A stretch of 64,000 bases of DNA, taken from contig JAYKKR010000038.1 of NCBI GenBank assembly GCA_036971615.1, positions 62,001 through 126,000 of the forward strand, given 5' to 3'. Below are positions 33,295-44,760 of this stretch, in pieces (the stretch's first letter is position 1; the number at the start of each line of letters is the position of its first letter). Source of the stretch: Amyloporia xantha. Its lineage: Eukaryota > Basidiomycota > Agaricomycetes > Polyporales > Adustoporiaceae. The notes beneath the pieces are model-generated. The model saw only the letters and a program-made list of their open reading frames with translations, did not search any database and was not told the DNA's origin. The position numbers were made by a program, and so were the translations under genes.

Positions 33295-36125
33295 GACCTT
33301 AGGCATCGCGTAACTGTCGTAGCAGTAAAGAATAGTCATGATGTAAGAATAATACAGAGGAATGTCGAGAGTCATGTACTATGACGCATGATACCGTATA
33401 CAGAGACACACTTACGCCCGCCGTGTGATCACATTGCCCCCAACAGTGTTAAATTTGATCACCCTACGCAGAGTTTCTCCGAATGCAGAATGAACATACG
33501 TTACACCCCTTGAGGTCATTCTTATTGATCAGCTACTCCGCACCGCAGCCCGTTCGCCACTGAATGTGCTCCGGCATGACTGATGCAACCTCCGCTAGGC
33601 ACAGCGTACGTAGAAGCGAAATTATAGATGCAGCGGGAAATGGATTGTGCTTGCAAAAACACCACTAAGCTTGGCGCGCGAGGACAAGACTAGAATACGA
33701 GGGCTCGACCGAGAAAATTACCGACAAAAACAATCGTCGTGAAGCATAGTTCAATGGCAAGCTGTACAGTGTCTTAAAAGGCTACTCAAAGTTGGCTCCC
33801 GTTCCATCACATTGAACGGCGTTGTAGTAGCTTCATGCGGGGTCTGGGTCAGATTCACTGATGGCTGCGGAAGAGAGGATAATACTGACACGAGGCTGAC
33901 AGCGATGGAGAAGCCGTAACCAAGAAATTTAAAACTGTCGCACGACATGGAATGATGGCTTTCAACGTTAACTTCAAACCTTCGAGGGACTGACACTGCT
34001 TATCGAAGCTCCGCCGCATCGCGCAATCGACCTTGTTGAGAAAATGGCCTGTATTGAAGACTATGTGGGCTCCGAAACCAGCAAGCATAGTAAGACCAGA
34101 CAGGAGGGTGAACATATTCCTTGCGATTTTGCACGCAGTGGTCAACAAGTTACATCACTCTGTACGACCACAAGCGCCACGTCCGAGAGCATTCACGACA
34201 AGTAATTTGCCAGGCCTCTCGGCAGACACGGCAGATTTTGAACACGGAGCATTTGGATGCGATCCTCGGTGTTTCATTGAGCAATCAGGCCTCAGGAGCC
34301 TGAACGAAATAATGGGCTATTTGCTTGTACGAAGAAGTTTAGTATACCTCAAGACAGAATCCAGCGGAGTCGACTTCCTAGCAGTTGAACAACCTATCCA
34401 AATCAAGCATAAACAAGGCGTTCCGAGCCGAGCGGAGGTATGCCAAACATGTTACGGTCACCTACGTATATTCGTCAATCATGATTAACACCAACATCAA
34501 CTTGATGCGCCACATATTCTGGCAGGCTGTGCAATTGGGGCATGGAGGATGTACTAGCCGCTGCGGCTAGGATACCGGCAGACTTTGCATTCGCAAAGCT
34601 CTACTGGGGTAAGCTCTACAGATTTATTTTGAGAAAACATCGCATCCACATTGAAACGATACCGTGAACATCAACATGTGACAGTCAATCAGCAGCTGCA
34701 AAGTTCGTGTCAGAGCCGATGAGCACTCTGGTGCCCAGAGCTGCGAGCAGATGTAAAGCATGGTCACGTGCCACAGATCATCGTTCTTCGGCTCGTCTGC
34801 TAGACTGGAACGCCCAGTCTCATACTCTCACAATGACATGGAGAACTTTCTGTTACAGCAACAGATTGGCAATGCATAGCCAAGTGATGACATCTGTCAG
34901 GCAATAGTGGATATGCTAGACTCCGTACGATATCAAGTCTCCACCGAGGAATGCATATTAGTCGGTGACTTGGAAGCCCGGTGCGTTTATACATAATTAG
35001 TGCTTTCGTAACGAGGAATCTAATTTGAAGACAGTGCTATATTCATGGCTGTAAAGCTTTCTCGATGAATAGCAACCTGTGTCTGTCTTCGCAGAACCCC
35101 GTTTCATCTGGGTATGCGTTTGGACTACTGCAATGTTCCGACTCGGATCCGATGCAAGCACAAAGACGAATCAAATGTTTGAAAAGGGTCTGAAGAACGT
35201 ACTTTCCTATTTTGTTCTTCCTAAATTCTTTGCTATATGTCGACGTGGTATAAAAATCATGGAGAAGTATCACGGGGCCGGTTTGAACTTCGGAGGTATT
35301 CATCAATTACTTGCAAGTGAAAGCATAGGCTTAAGCAAAGTTTGTGGTGTTTCATTATCACTGCTTGTTAGTGTATGGCCTGACCGAACACAGTCGTTTG
35401 GGTGGTAGCCAAACTTAGCTGAAAACAGGCAGGCCGGTGTGAAAGACAGAGGAACTTCAAGACTTTCAAGTTCATCACTGCGCGCTAACCATGATCAAGC
35501 ATGCTCAGAGTCGTGGAAACTAGGCTCAGAGATCACCGCAGTGTAATGATCCCTGTATATGTTTCGACCGTACTGTTTCGAGTGCATGGTAGGTCAGGTT
35601 TTCTATGTTATTTTCCTGTTGCGATGACTTGTATGAGACATTGATTTGCTGTTCTATATTGTGACGGTACTCAACGTGATAACTGGCAGTTCTTCTCGGT
35701 GAATCTCCTACATTTCCAATCACCACGGATTGCTGACATTGCTAAACCGTCTCTGTTTAGTCAATGCTCCATCGCACTACCACATCGGGGGCGCTGTTCT
35801 TTACTGCGAACAATCGGTCTTGTTGTTGAAGTTCCCAACACGGTGAAGTGCCGCGCGTGTAGTAGCTGGGCGTATGCGATGCATGCACAAGATTCTATAT
35901 CAAGAGCATGATAGATGTTACCGGTGAAACGAACGCTAGCACCCGCAGCTATGTGGAGTCCTGTCGTCCCCCGTTTTACTTCCGGTACAGACGGGGCCGA
36001 TGGCGTCTAGCAGTCAAAGGTTTCTCATATAAAGACCTTCCTACGTCTCCCTATTCCCTAGGCTCTTCTTTGTACTCATTGCAGCACTACATTCGTAGAC
36101 ACGTTCCAACTTAGATCGATCCAAC
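33295..36125. other. Region without a supported gene
   Basis: Several hydrophobic minus-strand frames between 33760 and 34150 (for example FTLLSGLTMLAGFGAHIVF) could be exons of a membrane protein, and a plus-strand segment near 34900 reads SVRYQVSTEECILVGDLEAR. Neither could be joined into a gene or assigned to a family. Everything else is short frames. Confidence 0.3.
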
Positions 36126-37075
36126 ATGTTCTCCAAGCTCACAGTCACCTTTCTCGGTCTTGCTCTCGCCCTTGGGCAAGTTAATGGCGAGACACACACT
36201 ATCAGTTTCGTCAACAAGTCAGTTCACTCCTCTGTTCTGGTTTCCCTACTGACGGCAGTGCCATGATAGCTGTGGACGCGGGACTGTCAGCATACATTTA
36301 CTCGTCCAACTGTGGATTATCATTGACTTAAATTCGCTAAGCAGCCATACTTAAGAGCACAAAATGGAGACGTCCTCTCGACTGGTGGCGCCTACACCAG
36401 CAACGGTGCTATCATCGGAGCGATTGCGTATGTGTCTTTCATCTGGGCATACTACAGCAAAGACGGTCCACTGACTAGTATTACGGGACTTTTGATAGTT
36501 ACCTTCAAACAGGTCAGTATTCACTCATATGGGCCGCTATTTGAGCTCGTATCAATCTTCAATTGAACCTTATCTCTATTCAGGGAGCTGCGGCGATGAC
36601 GGTGAGGGCTGCACTCTTATCGAAACGACACTCGAGAACGGTGCGAGTAGCAGCGACATTTCGCTGATTCCTCCGTAAGTCGGATTTTCCACTCAAGTTT
36701 TATGTAGACAGCTCACTTTTTGTAGTCACGAGTTCTCCGTCGCCAGTGGCTTTGGGTCAGTAATTTTAAGCATTCTTATATCGTTAATCAATCTGATGTG
36801 TGTCCTACAGCTACTACAACGGATGTGATGGCGCGGGTGCTGACTGTGAGTGAACTCATGGACGGTGTCTCATCTGTCACGTAATCATGCCTTGGGACTC
36901 TCGACTTCTAGGTACCAGTGCCGATTGCACCGATGCATTCCACAACCCTAACCAGACTTACGTGCAAGTTCCCTGCAACGTTGATAACGTGAGTACTCCT
37001 CGAACTTTTTTGCTTTGACAAACATGAACCTACTTGTTGTCATAGTGCGACCTCTCTATCACGTTCTGCGACTAA
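36126..37075 (+). CDS. Secreted thaumatin-like 'glycopeptide' protein
   Basis: A signal peptide (MFSKLTVTFLGLALALGQVNG) is followed by ETHTISFVNNCGRGTPYLRA, NGDVLSTGGAYTSNGAIIGA, LQTGSCGDDGEGCTLIETTL, SLIPPHEFSV, YYNGCDGAGADC and a Cys-rich end DNCDLSITFCD. About nine short exons with GT-AG introns are needed, and the phases agree at each junction. This is the small secreted, Cys-rich family common in Agaricomycetes and usually labelled glycopeptide; it resembles the thaumatin fold region and is extracellular. Its biological role is not established. The gene appears intact, ends in TAA at 37073-37075 and lies in the unique centre between the two peptide precursor genes. Confidence 0.82.
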
Positions 37076-38162
37076 ACGCAGCGCGAAAGACTTTGGACAC
37101 CAGTCGATTTTAGGTACTCTCAAGTTCGTTGAAGGACTACAGTGTATCTACATCGGAAGCGGCTCCAGTTTCTCTGCTATAACGTGAAGTAATGAAAGAA
37201 ATTGATTGGCATTATGTCGCGTTCAAACGATGCTCATGCATGAGCGATTGACGGCTGTGTTCCGTTCAAGAACCACCCATGCGCACCCAAATAGCTCTCC
37301 AGAATCCCTTGTTTTCCATGTTCATATTAAATCTGTCTTCTATCCGTCTATATCCTAGATCCGATCCTCGCAGCCGGCATCAATGCACGGTTCACGGGAG
37401 TCGATCAACAGCAAGCTCTCTGTAGGTCACATTGTTTAATCGTGTCGGGGTCATATCTATTAGACTAAATTGATTGAATGCGCAAAGCTGTCGGGACATG
37501 AAAAGATGTAGACACGCGTGGTGTAATCACGATGGAGTGAATCAGCCAAAGAATGGAAACATTGACTGCCCTGCTTCTCCGAGACTCCGACAGCATAAAA
37601 ACACACCTGACACTGAACCTTATTGACCAGATTATCATTTGAAACCGCAGCTCGTTCACCATCATGAATGATCGGACAAACTTGGTTGGACCTTGGAGCG
37701 AAATGAATCCAATCCGTATTTCTCCTGTAATCAGTCGAGAGCTGCGGAGATGTATCTCTATTGACCTGAGTCTGTAATACAGTACTACTAGTCTCATATA
37801 CTGTCGCCCTCCGCTAACTCAAATTCACATACCACTCCGCCTAGGAGAATGAGCAGTTGTCTGTAATGAGATGGACGCCTCAAGGAAGATATTGCACTTG
37901 CGATGATACTACTGAGCTTACCATGCGGGTAAAGACTAGAATACGGGGACGAGCCTAAGGTTCCTGGTTACGACAAACGAAGACGTTAGTCACCGGGTCA
38001 TGTGACTGTGACCCCACGCGCCAAACGGAGGTCACGCCCTCGGCGCGTCTATGTACTCGTTGTTGACTCGTGGCTCCCGAAAGCCGCTGCACAGCCGCAG
38101 AGTATCTCGGCTATAAGTACATCTTCAATAATCGCGTTCAGATTGACTTGCTACTTGGGAAG
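37076..38162. other. Intergenic, no supported gene
   Basis: The 3' flank of the glycopeptide gene and the promoter side of the F-box gene. Only short motif-free frames are seen. Confidence 0.4.
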
Positions 38163-39758
38163 ATGTCGCCACAGGATACAAGGTGTGCTGCGTCCGGACT
38201 GAATACACGTCTGAAGTCTTAAGTTATCCTCAGATTGGCCAGCACAGAGGACGATGTGGTAGTACAGACGACCAGTCTACAGAGGAAAGATGATAGTTCT
38301 ACCTCTGTTAAAGAATGCGCATCGCAGCAGAAGACTTCCATTTCCGTGTACACTCTAGCCACGGAACTCCTGCTCCAAATCTTCGCTGAATATCAAGCAA
38401 ATGTACGCGATAACTATCAATCAATAGTTGTGTCTCATGTGTCTCGACACTGGCGCAATGTCTCTATCAATGACCAAATGCTCTGGAGCAGTATATTCCT
38501 GCCTACTCATCCGGAAGTCCTCTCCATGTTCCTAGATCGTTCTCGTGATGCACCACTTACTGTATTCCTCGATCGGTGCCAGCACATTGTGGATATGCCT
38601 GAGCGGTTTCACCGGATCATGGAACACACACACCGCATCAAAAGCTTTCACCTTTCCGGCTTGTCCCTACAATCAGGCTTGGAAGAGGCGATCAAATTGC
38701 TGCACCGCGAAGCTCCGCTGCTTGAAACACTGCTTATAAGTGGTTCGTTCCTCGGCCCAGAAACAGTTAACCCTCATACGAGACTCCCGGACATACTTCT
38801 CCACAACCGGGCTGCTCGTTTGCGGCGTCTGGAAATCACTGGATGCTCATTCCGGTGGGGTTCTGCCTCTCCTCGCACATTGAGGCACCTACGCGTCGCT
38901 AACATCAATGGTACATCGCCAACAATGGCTGAGATGATTCATTTTCTCAAGGGACTTCCTCTCCTAGAGACCCTCGACATAGAGAAGAGGGTGTCTCATT
39001 TTGCGTGGAGGAATCCCACTGGCCTGCGTGAGGATGTTATTTTACCGCTTCCCTTCACCACTGCTGAATTGCCCCGACTGCACTCCTTCCGACTTATTGC
39101 GGACAATCTCTACTGCGCCGCCATCCTGGATCACTTAAACTTTCCAAGCCTATCCTCCATCCGTCTTATCTGCAATCCATGCGATGGCACGTCTGATCTC
39201 ATGTCGGCTCTCGCTATAAAAGCGACTGTCTTGAAAGAGATTTCTTCCATCAATATATGCGGCATGGACGAAGGTCAGACTCAAATACAATTCAAATATC
39301 AAGAAAGCCTACGCGAATTCAATGTCACTTTCCAGCTGAGGAGGGCTCCTTTTGCGCTGCCCCTCACGCCATTCGAGGCCTCCAATGCAGCAGCTGCCCC
39401 CTTGGTGCGCCTCTTCGCGCACATGGACCAGGTGTCTACATTGCGAGTTAGCGGATCCCGTCACGCTGGCCCAGCGATCATGCCAGCCCTCGCAGAGTGT
39501 TTCCCAGAACTACGAGCACTAGAACTGGAGGACGTGCACTTCACAGACCGCATCAGCCGGGATAGGGATCCAGAGCGACTGATGGGAGCTCTGGTCGGCA
39601 GCTTGGAATGGCGTCGCGCATCGGGCATTGAACTGCAGAAACTGCGCCTCACTCGCTGTTTTGATTTGGGTCGGAAGGAAGTCGAACGGCTGAGAGAGGT
39701 AGTGGCGTCGGTGGTATGGGACGGAGAGGCAGATGCGCTTGACAGGGAGGATATTTGA
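38163..39758 (+). CDS. F-box protein with LRR-like C-terminus, intact
   Basis: The long open frame from 38234 lacks a plausible ATG. A 20-nt first exon (38163-38182, MSPQDTR) with a 51-nt GTGTGC-CAG intron places it in frame for 514 residues. Residues about 45-100 form an F-box: ISVYTLATELLLQIFAEYQ, VVSHVSRHWRNVSINDQMLW. The rest is leucine-rich with an LRR-like rhythm (LETLLISG, LRRLEITGCSF, LRALELEDVHF). It is a probable SCF substrate adaptor. It is not closely related to the A-D F-box family in this window, but is of the same broad type as the gene at 61.2 kb. Confidence 0.83.
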
Positions 39759-40280
39759 TGCAATTAGGCTGCGCTCTTTCTGGGCATTATAATACCCCGT
39801 GTGGACAGAATTTCCACATTTGTATCTCCCATTAGCATATCGACTCACGGTCCTGACTTGTCTTGCACCCTGCGTCACTGACATGAGAGCAGCCAGTGCG
39901 GTCTTCATCCTCGAATAAGGGGCGTCTGCTGAGCGCCAAGGTGGGCGTCTCGTACAGGCCCGCGTTCATCAAGGGACAATCATTAACGGATACATACCAA
40001 TATTTGGCGGTTCTGAGCCACCCTCAAAGTCAATCATGAATAGCTGCTGAAGTACTTTCACAATGGCCTCCAATCCCCATGATCCAGTTCTGATCGTAAG
40101 TGAGATGTTCTTTGAAAGGGTTTTGTACTAATTGAGCGACGGACTCTATGTACTAAAGCGCAGGCCCTGAGCTCAGGCCTTATCCTCGCCCTCACCCTCC
40201 TCAAAAAATTGGAATCGTGGTGAGGGTGATATAAAAAGAGGAGACGGCACGTATTAGCGAGCGCGGCGCAAGAACGGCAT
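39759..40280. other. Intergenic, no supported gene
   Basis: Short frames only. Confidence 0.4.
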
Positions 40281-40620
40281 TTTTGCTCCCCTTCAGACAT
40301 TGTGCGAGCGGGTGAGAGAGCTCTCGAAGCACCAGTGGGATGACCAACGTTGCAGGCAACGACACTGTCTCACTTTTTGACACCTTTAGTCCGGCTCACC
40401 ACACGCTGCTGTTGTTCAGCAACGATGTAAGTCAAGTCGAGTCTATTATCCATGGTCTGCGAGCATATACTGCAGAAACATTTCGTTCGGCAAATAGCCA
40501 TGGACAATTGTCGTCGCCAGACCGGATGGTGCTGTCGGCGAGGTCCTATCTGACTTGAGCGGAGTGGAGCGATACTTCGACAACGTGTTCAAGCTCTCAA
40601 CAGCGACCGCCGTACAGTAG
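40281..40620 (+). pseudogene. 3' end of a FAD-dependent monooxygenase gene, frameshifted
   Basis: Three plus-strand segments in different frames read RAGERALEAPVG, then NDTVSLFDTFSPAHHTLLLFS, then VVARPDGAVGEVLSDLSGVE-RYFDNVF before a TAG. This is the C-terminal thioredoxin-like region of phenol-hydroxylase-type flavin monooxygenases, where R-P-D-G is strongly conserved. The FAD-binding N-terminal 400 residues are absent, and at least two frame changes are needed. It lies 630 bp from the 3' end of peptide precursor B and may be the remains of a tailoring enzyme gene. Confidence 0.65.
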
Positions 40621-41245
40621 AAGTTGTTTGCAGAGATCACCATCACTAGCTATGTCTACTGGCAGTTTGAAACGGGGGAAACATGGCAACCTAGCCGCAC
40701 TCTAAGTTGCTCCCTTGGGCAGCTTTCTTAGATGGTCATGTCGACGAATTCAAGCATGATGAGACGCCTTGACACCGCCGCCATACCTTGGCTGATGTAT
40801 ATGATATATGAACATCATGGACAGCGGACTTCTGACCCAGGCCTGAGTCACTACGCGGATGAAAGGCATTGACTGGAACGTTAAGCTTGTAGGAATGTCA
40901 TGAATGATCATATGTTGTCGCTGCGATATGTCCGAGTCCTTCGCAAGTTAGAAATGTAGATGGAATCTGGTTGGACGATGAAGTCAAAATAGACAGCAAG
41001 CTGCACGATGCTGTTATTCAAAGGAAACCGTTGGAAAGAAAGGTAATTTCTTGCCAATATTCCAACCCGTACGCACTGTCGACATAGAACGCTGCTCTCG
41101 CGGACAATTAGATGGAGACAAAAGGGGGCCCGCAGGCATCCAATATTGACATGCGTGGCAGGACATGACTGCCAACATCAATTTATACATCATTTGCACA
41201 TCGAGTTCCTCGTACAGTTTACATGAAAAGTGATAACACTCCCGA
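40621..41245. other. Intergenic, no supported gene
   Basis: 3' flank of precursor B. No motif or gene seen. Confidence 0.4.
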
Positions 41246-42824
41246 TCATATACAAGCCTTCACTGCTGTGACAGTCATGCGATGTGCCACGTCAACTTTC
41301 GAAACTGGGAAAACTACCATGGTGATGGATAGCCTCAGACGTGAGGTAGTACTAGCCATCATCGGACGAAGCCTTGTCGAGCACACTCGCAGTGATTGCC
41401 TCACTCGACTTCATGAACAGCAATCAATACCGTATACAGTCTCGGAGAAATATGACTTACTATCAGTCTCGTCGAGAGCTGCGTTGGAGGTATAATTAGT
41501 CGCGTACATCGCTACTATAAACAATTGGGAGCGTACTGTAGACCTCGTTGAGCGCACCGGCAGTCACCAGGTCTGACCGTTCTTTATGTGCAAAGATTAG
41601 CTGTATGTCCACTTCTAACATGTATAACCTACTAAGGTTCTCATCTAGAGCTTCAGTTCAGGTAAATGAATGTCAACCACACGTATCGTTATAAGCGAGA
41701 AGACGGGACTTACTGTATACTTCATTGAGAGCACCCGCAGTCACAAGGTCCGAACGTTCTTTGAATGTAGTGATCAATCACATGTCCACTGTTAACAATG
41801 CAAAACCTACTAAGATTCTCGTCGAGGGCTTTGGAAGAGAATCGTCAGCTTTGGTATATATCGTTATGCGGCAGTGCCATAGCTCACTGTAGAAGTCATC
41901 GAGAGCACCCGCAGTCACAAGGTCCGAGCGCTCTTTAAATACAGGTGTCAATGTTGCGAGTAGTCGCGAGAAACACGACCTACTAAGGTTCTCGTCGAGA
42001 GCTTTGGAATGGGCGTCATTAACTTTGACACACATCGTCATGCGACAGTGCATAACTCACTATAGAAGTCATCGAGAGCACCCGCAGTCACAAGGTCCGA
42101 GCGCTCTTTGAAAACAGGTGTCAACGTTGCGAATAGTCCCGAGAAACCCAACCTACTAAGATTCTCATCAAGAGCTGTGGCAAAGCCTCATCAACTTCGA
42201 TACACTTCGTCATGAGAGTGCTTTACTCACTATAGAAGTCATCGAGAGCACCCGCAGTTACCAGGTCCGAGCGTTCTTAATATGCAGTCTCATTATAGCG
42301 CCTAGTAGTAAGAACACACAACCTACTGAGATTCTCGTCGAGAGCTTGGGTATAAACACCATCAGTTATAGTAGTGCATTGTCATGCAAAGGTGCATCAC
42401 TCACTGTAGAAATCATCGAGGGCACCCGCAGTAACCAGATCCGATCGTTCTTGAGGTAATGGAGTCAATGATTTGCGGAATCTAGAGCCTTAGCGACCTA
42501 CTGTAGTTCTCGTCAAGAGCTTTGGGTTTGATATCATCAGTTATATACGTATTTCTCTGGTATCAGTACTTAACTTACTGTAAACCTCGTCAAGAGCACC
42601 TGCAGTAACGTCCTCAGCTGTATGCAGGCTGATCAGGGCTGATGGTCCGCGCTGTAGAAGCGGAACTTTTTACCGCGACCAGTGAGGTCCACTACTGTGT
42701 TCATATGTTCACGTTATCGGCCAGTAAAAAGGCAGTCCGGAATTGACTTACCATTGGCAGGGCGAGCTACTGTCCTCAACATCAACAGGGGCATGAGAGC
42801 TGCGAAGGTGACATGAAGTTGCAT
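41246..42824 (-). CDS. Secreted KR-repeat peptide precursor B (ustiloxin-type RiPP precursor candidate), intact
   Basis: Exon 1 (42752-42824) encodes a signal peptide, MQLHVTFAALMPLLM... to ARPAN. It is followed by an 18-nt exon (VDLTGR), a 39-nt exon (AEDVTAGALDEVY), an 18-nt exon (TLDENY) and six pairs of a 45-nt and an 18-nt exon. The long exons lie near 42408, 42231, 42061, 41888, 41715 and 41537 (plus-strand left ends), and the last exon is 41246-41295. All introns are phase 1 and the exons sum to 576 nt, 191 residues. Each pair encodes SDLVTAGALDDFY (NEVY in the last two) plus TLDENL. K of the preceding KR is assembled from the last A of one exon and AA or AG of the next. The signal peptide, KR-bounded repeats, invariant Tyr and nearby UstY genes point to a kexin-processed, UstYa-modified peptide. 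The product is unknown. Confidence 0.8.
41461..42600 (-). repeat. Tandem genomic repeat of about 170-178 bp (six units) forming the precursor B exon pairs
   Basis: Each unit contains one 45-nt exon, an intron, one 18-nt exon and a second intron. The exons are strongly conserved and the introns much less so. Spacing between successive 45-nt exons is 178, 173, 173, 170 and 177 bp from right to left as read by eye. Confidence 0.85.
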
Positions 42825-42888
42825 GTTGAACTAGTTGAGATGAACGAGGGGCTAGATGCTGGTATGCGAATGTCCGTTCATCATGGGA

Positions 42889-42949
42889 TTATATGAGATT
42901 TGAGGCCAGACGAAACACTCGCAAATATCCTGATAATATTGCAATATAG
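42889..42949 (-). promoter_or_regulatory. Conserved promoter block of precursor B
   Basis: On the minus strand the block runs TATTGCAATAT, ATATTTGCGAGTGTT, AAATCTCATATAA, as upstream of precursor A. The TATA-like end is about 65 bp before the ATG. Confidence 0.65.
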
Positions 42950-44760
42950 CAAGGACCCAATTCTGAGTGCTCGCCAGAGAATTGGTACCGCTCTGGTTAA
43001 TGCCCATCAGAAGCCAGAGATGTTGAAGGACTTGCCGTGCTGTCAGACAGCTGCTGCCATATGACTAGCACAAGAACCAGGGTCAGACACGAGCCTTGAT
43101 TCAGGGTTCCGGTGAGATCCTCGCAACGGCCCGTCCTTCAGCATCAACGTGCTTCCAAGCCCATTTGGGGTGTTGGTAAAGTCCACAATTTCTGTCAACC
43201 ACAAGCTAGACGTGTACTCCTGGTCAGGTGGAATACGCGGACCGTTCGGAAAATAGGGTCGGTTACAAATCGTTGCGCCATACCGCCTGGAATTGTCGTC
43301 CACCAGCGTAAGGCGTCTTTCTACTGAACAATGTGAAGATTTTCTCCATTTGGCGCGGGCCTAGTCATTGAGGGCGCTCGGGATCAGGTCTTGTGGGGTC
43401 AATGATGCGGACATGTAATATGTCAAAGAAATACCTATCAGCGCAATTTGATGGGATACGTAAGGCGTCTCGTAGCTCCCAGGCTATTTCCGTGTGAGTG
43501 TGACGCGCGAAAGAGGAGTGGACGTCTGCACAAGTAGAAAGTGGAACGTTTAACTTAATCTGCCCTGGTGACACCAACCTTCCCTAACTGGACAATAAGC
43601 TGAATGTTTGAAACAAACGAATTTCCATCCGTGCTCGCTCGAGAACAACCGCGTCAGTTTTCTGCCGCCGTTGTGAGGAATAGATGAAAATCTCTTATCA
43701 GACCTGTCGTTCTAAGGTAGTGAGTGCCGTCGTTAATCGTGTTCTATGCTACGCTTGGCTTAGAACAGATATGCGATGACGCTCACGATTCCACAATGCC
43801 GAACCGGAGGCACTTGCTCCGTAGTATGTATTGATCATGAGACTCTGATGAGAGGTAAGTGAGTTTTGAATTATTCGCCACTCATGACGTTCCACGGAAG
43901 AAGTACGGAGGCATTTATGCATGACTCTTAACAAAGGAGGGGGCTTCCGGAACAATGTCAACTCTAGTCGCTTGATGGGAAGTTTGATGGGCAACGTACC
44001 TATTGCAAGCCAACTTTGAGAGCTCCGAACTGCGCATCGTCGAAAGAAACAATGTAGCTTGTTTAGTCATTAGAGACCGTTGTGCAAACGCCGTAGAATG
44101 ACAAACTTCCAGGGTAAGGATAGGACGTACCATTCTCTCTGAGCACAAATACGTATAAATAGACATCATCAATGCAATGAATCATCCCTGCGATAGAAAT
44201 TCTCGATACAGAGGACCCTGAATCCATCAGGAACTGTCAACCGATCAGGCGGGACTGTAGCAATTCTAGGATTCAATAGTTAATAGCATCAATATGACCA
44301 AAAGGGGAGCCCTGTGAATGGTCCAAGTAGTGTCGAGACCTAACTACATGCCGCACTTTCTCTCGCACTGCTGGTGAAATGACAGGTCGTGATGGAGGGC
44401 ACATCCATCCCAAAATCCGAGGATAGCAGGGAGGTTTGAGATGATTAAGCCATCGCACAAACAGAAGGTGAAGCTCCCACCGAGATCAAATGTCAAGCGC
44501 TTCCTCGGGATCAGATTCGCTATCACCCATCAGGCCGGTCATGTATCGGCCAATACGACCCTGAGATCAGAAGGCGCAGTCCTACTACCCTGAGCAGGCG
44601 TCTGTAGAAATCCGATTCGTACCGAGAGACCCTTGTGCAAGTACGACACCTAGACCGCGTGATTCACCTGTCCCAAAGCTGTAGTTTCCGAGAAACAGTG
44701 GTCATAAGTGGACTCCCAGGAATACAGGCATGATGAGCAACTTCGCCCCGCGTTCTCAAC
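42950..44760. other. Region between precursor B and UstYa copy B, no firm gene
   Basis: Minus-strand frames at 43043-43303 (NGPRIPPDQEYTSSLWLTEI) and 43365-43577 look somewhat protein-like but could not be joined or named. From about 44573 the sequence belongs to the right duplication arm. Confidence 0.3.

Noticed and set aside
41461..42600. A CRISPR-like or satellite array because of regular 173-bp spacing
   Set aside because: The conserved parts are exactly the 45-nt and 18-nt in-frame exons with splice sites on both sides, so it is a repetitive gene in a eukaryote.
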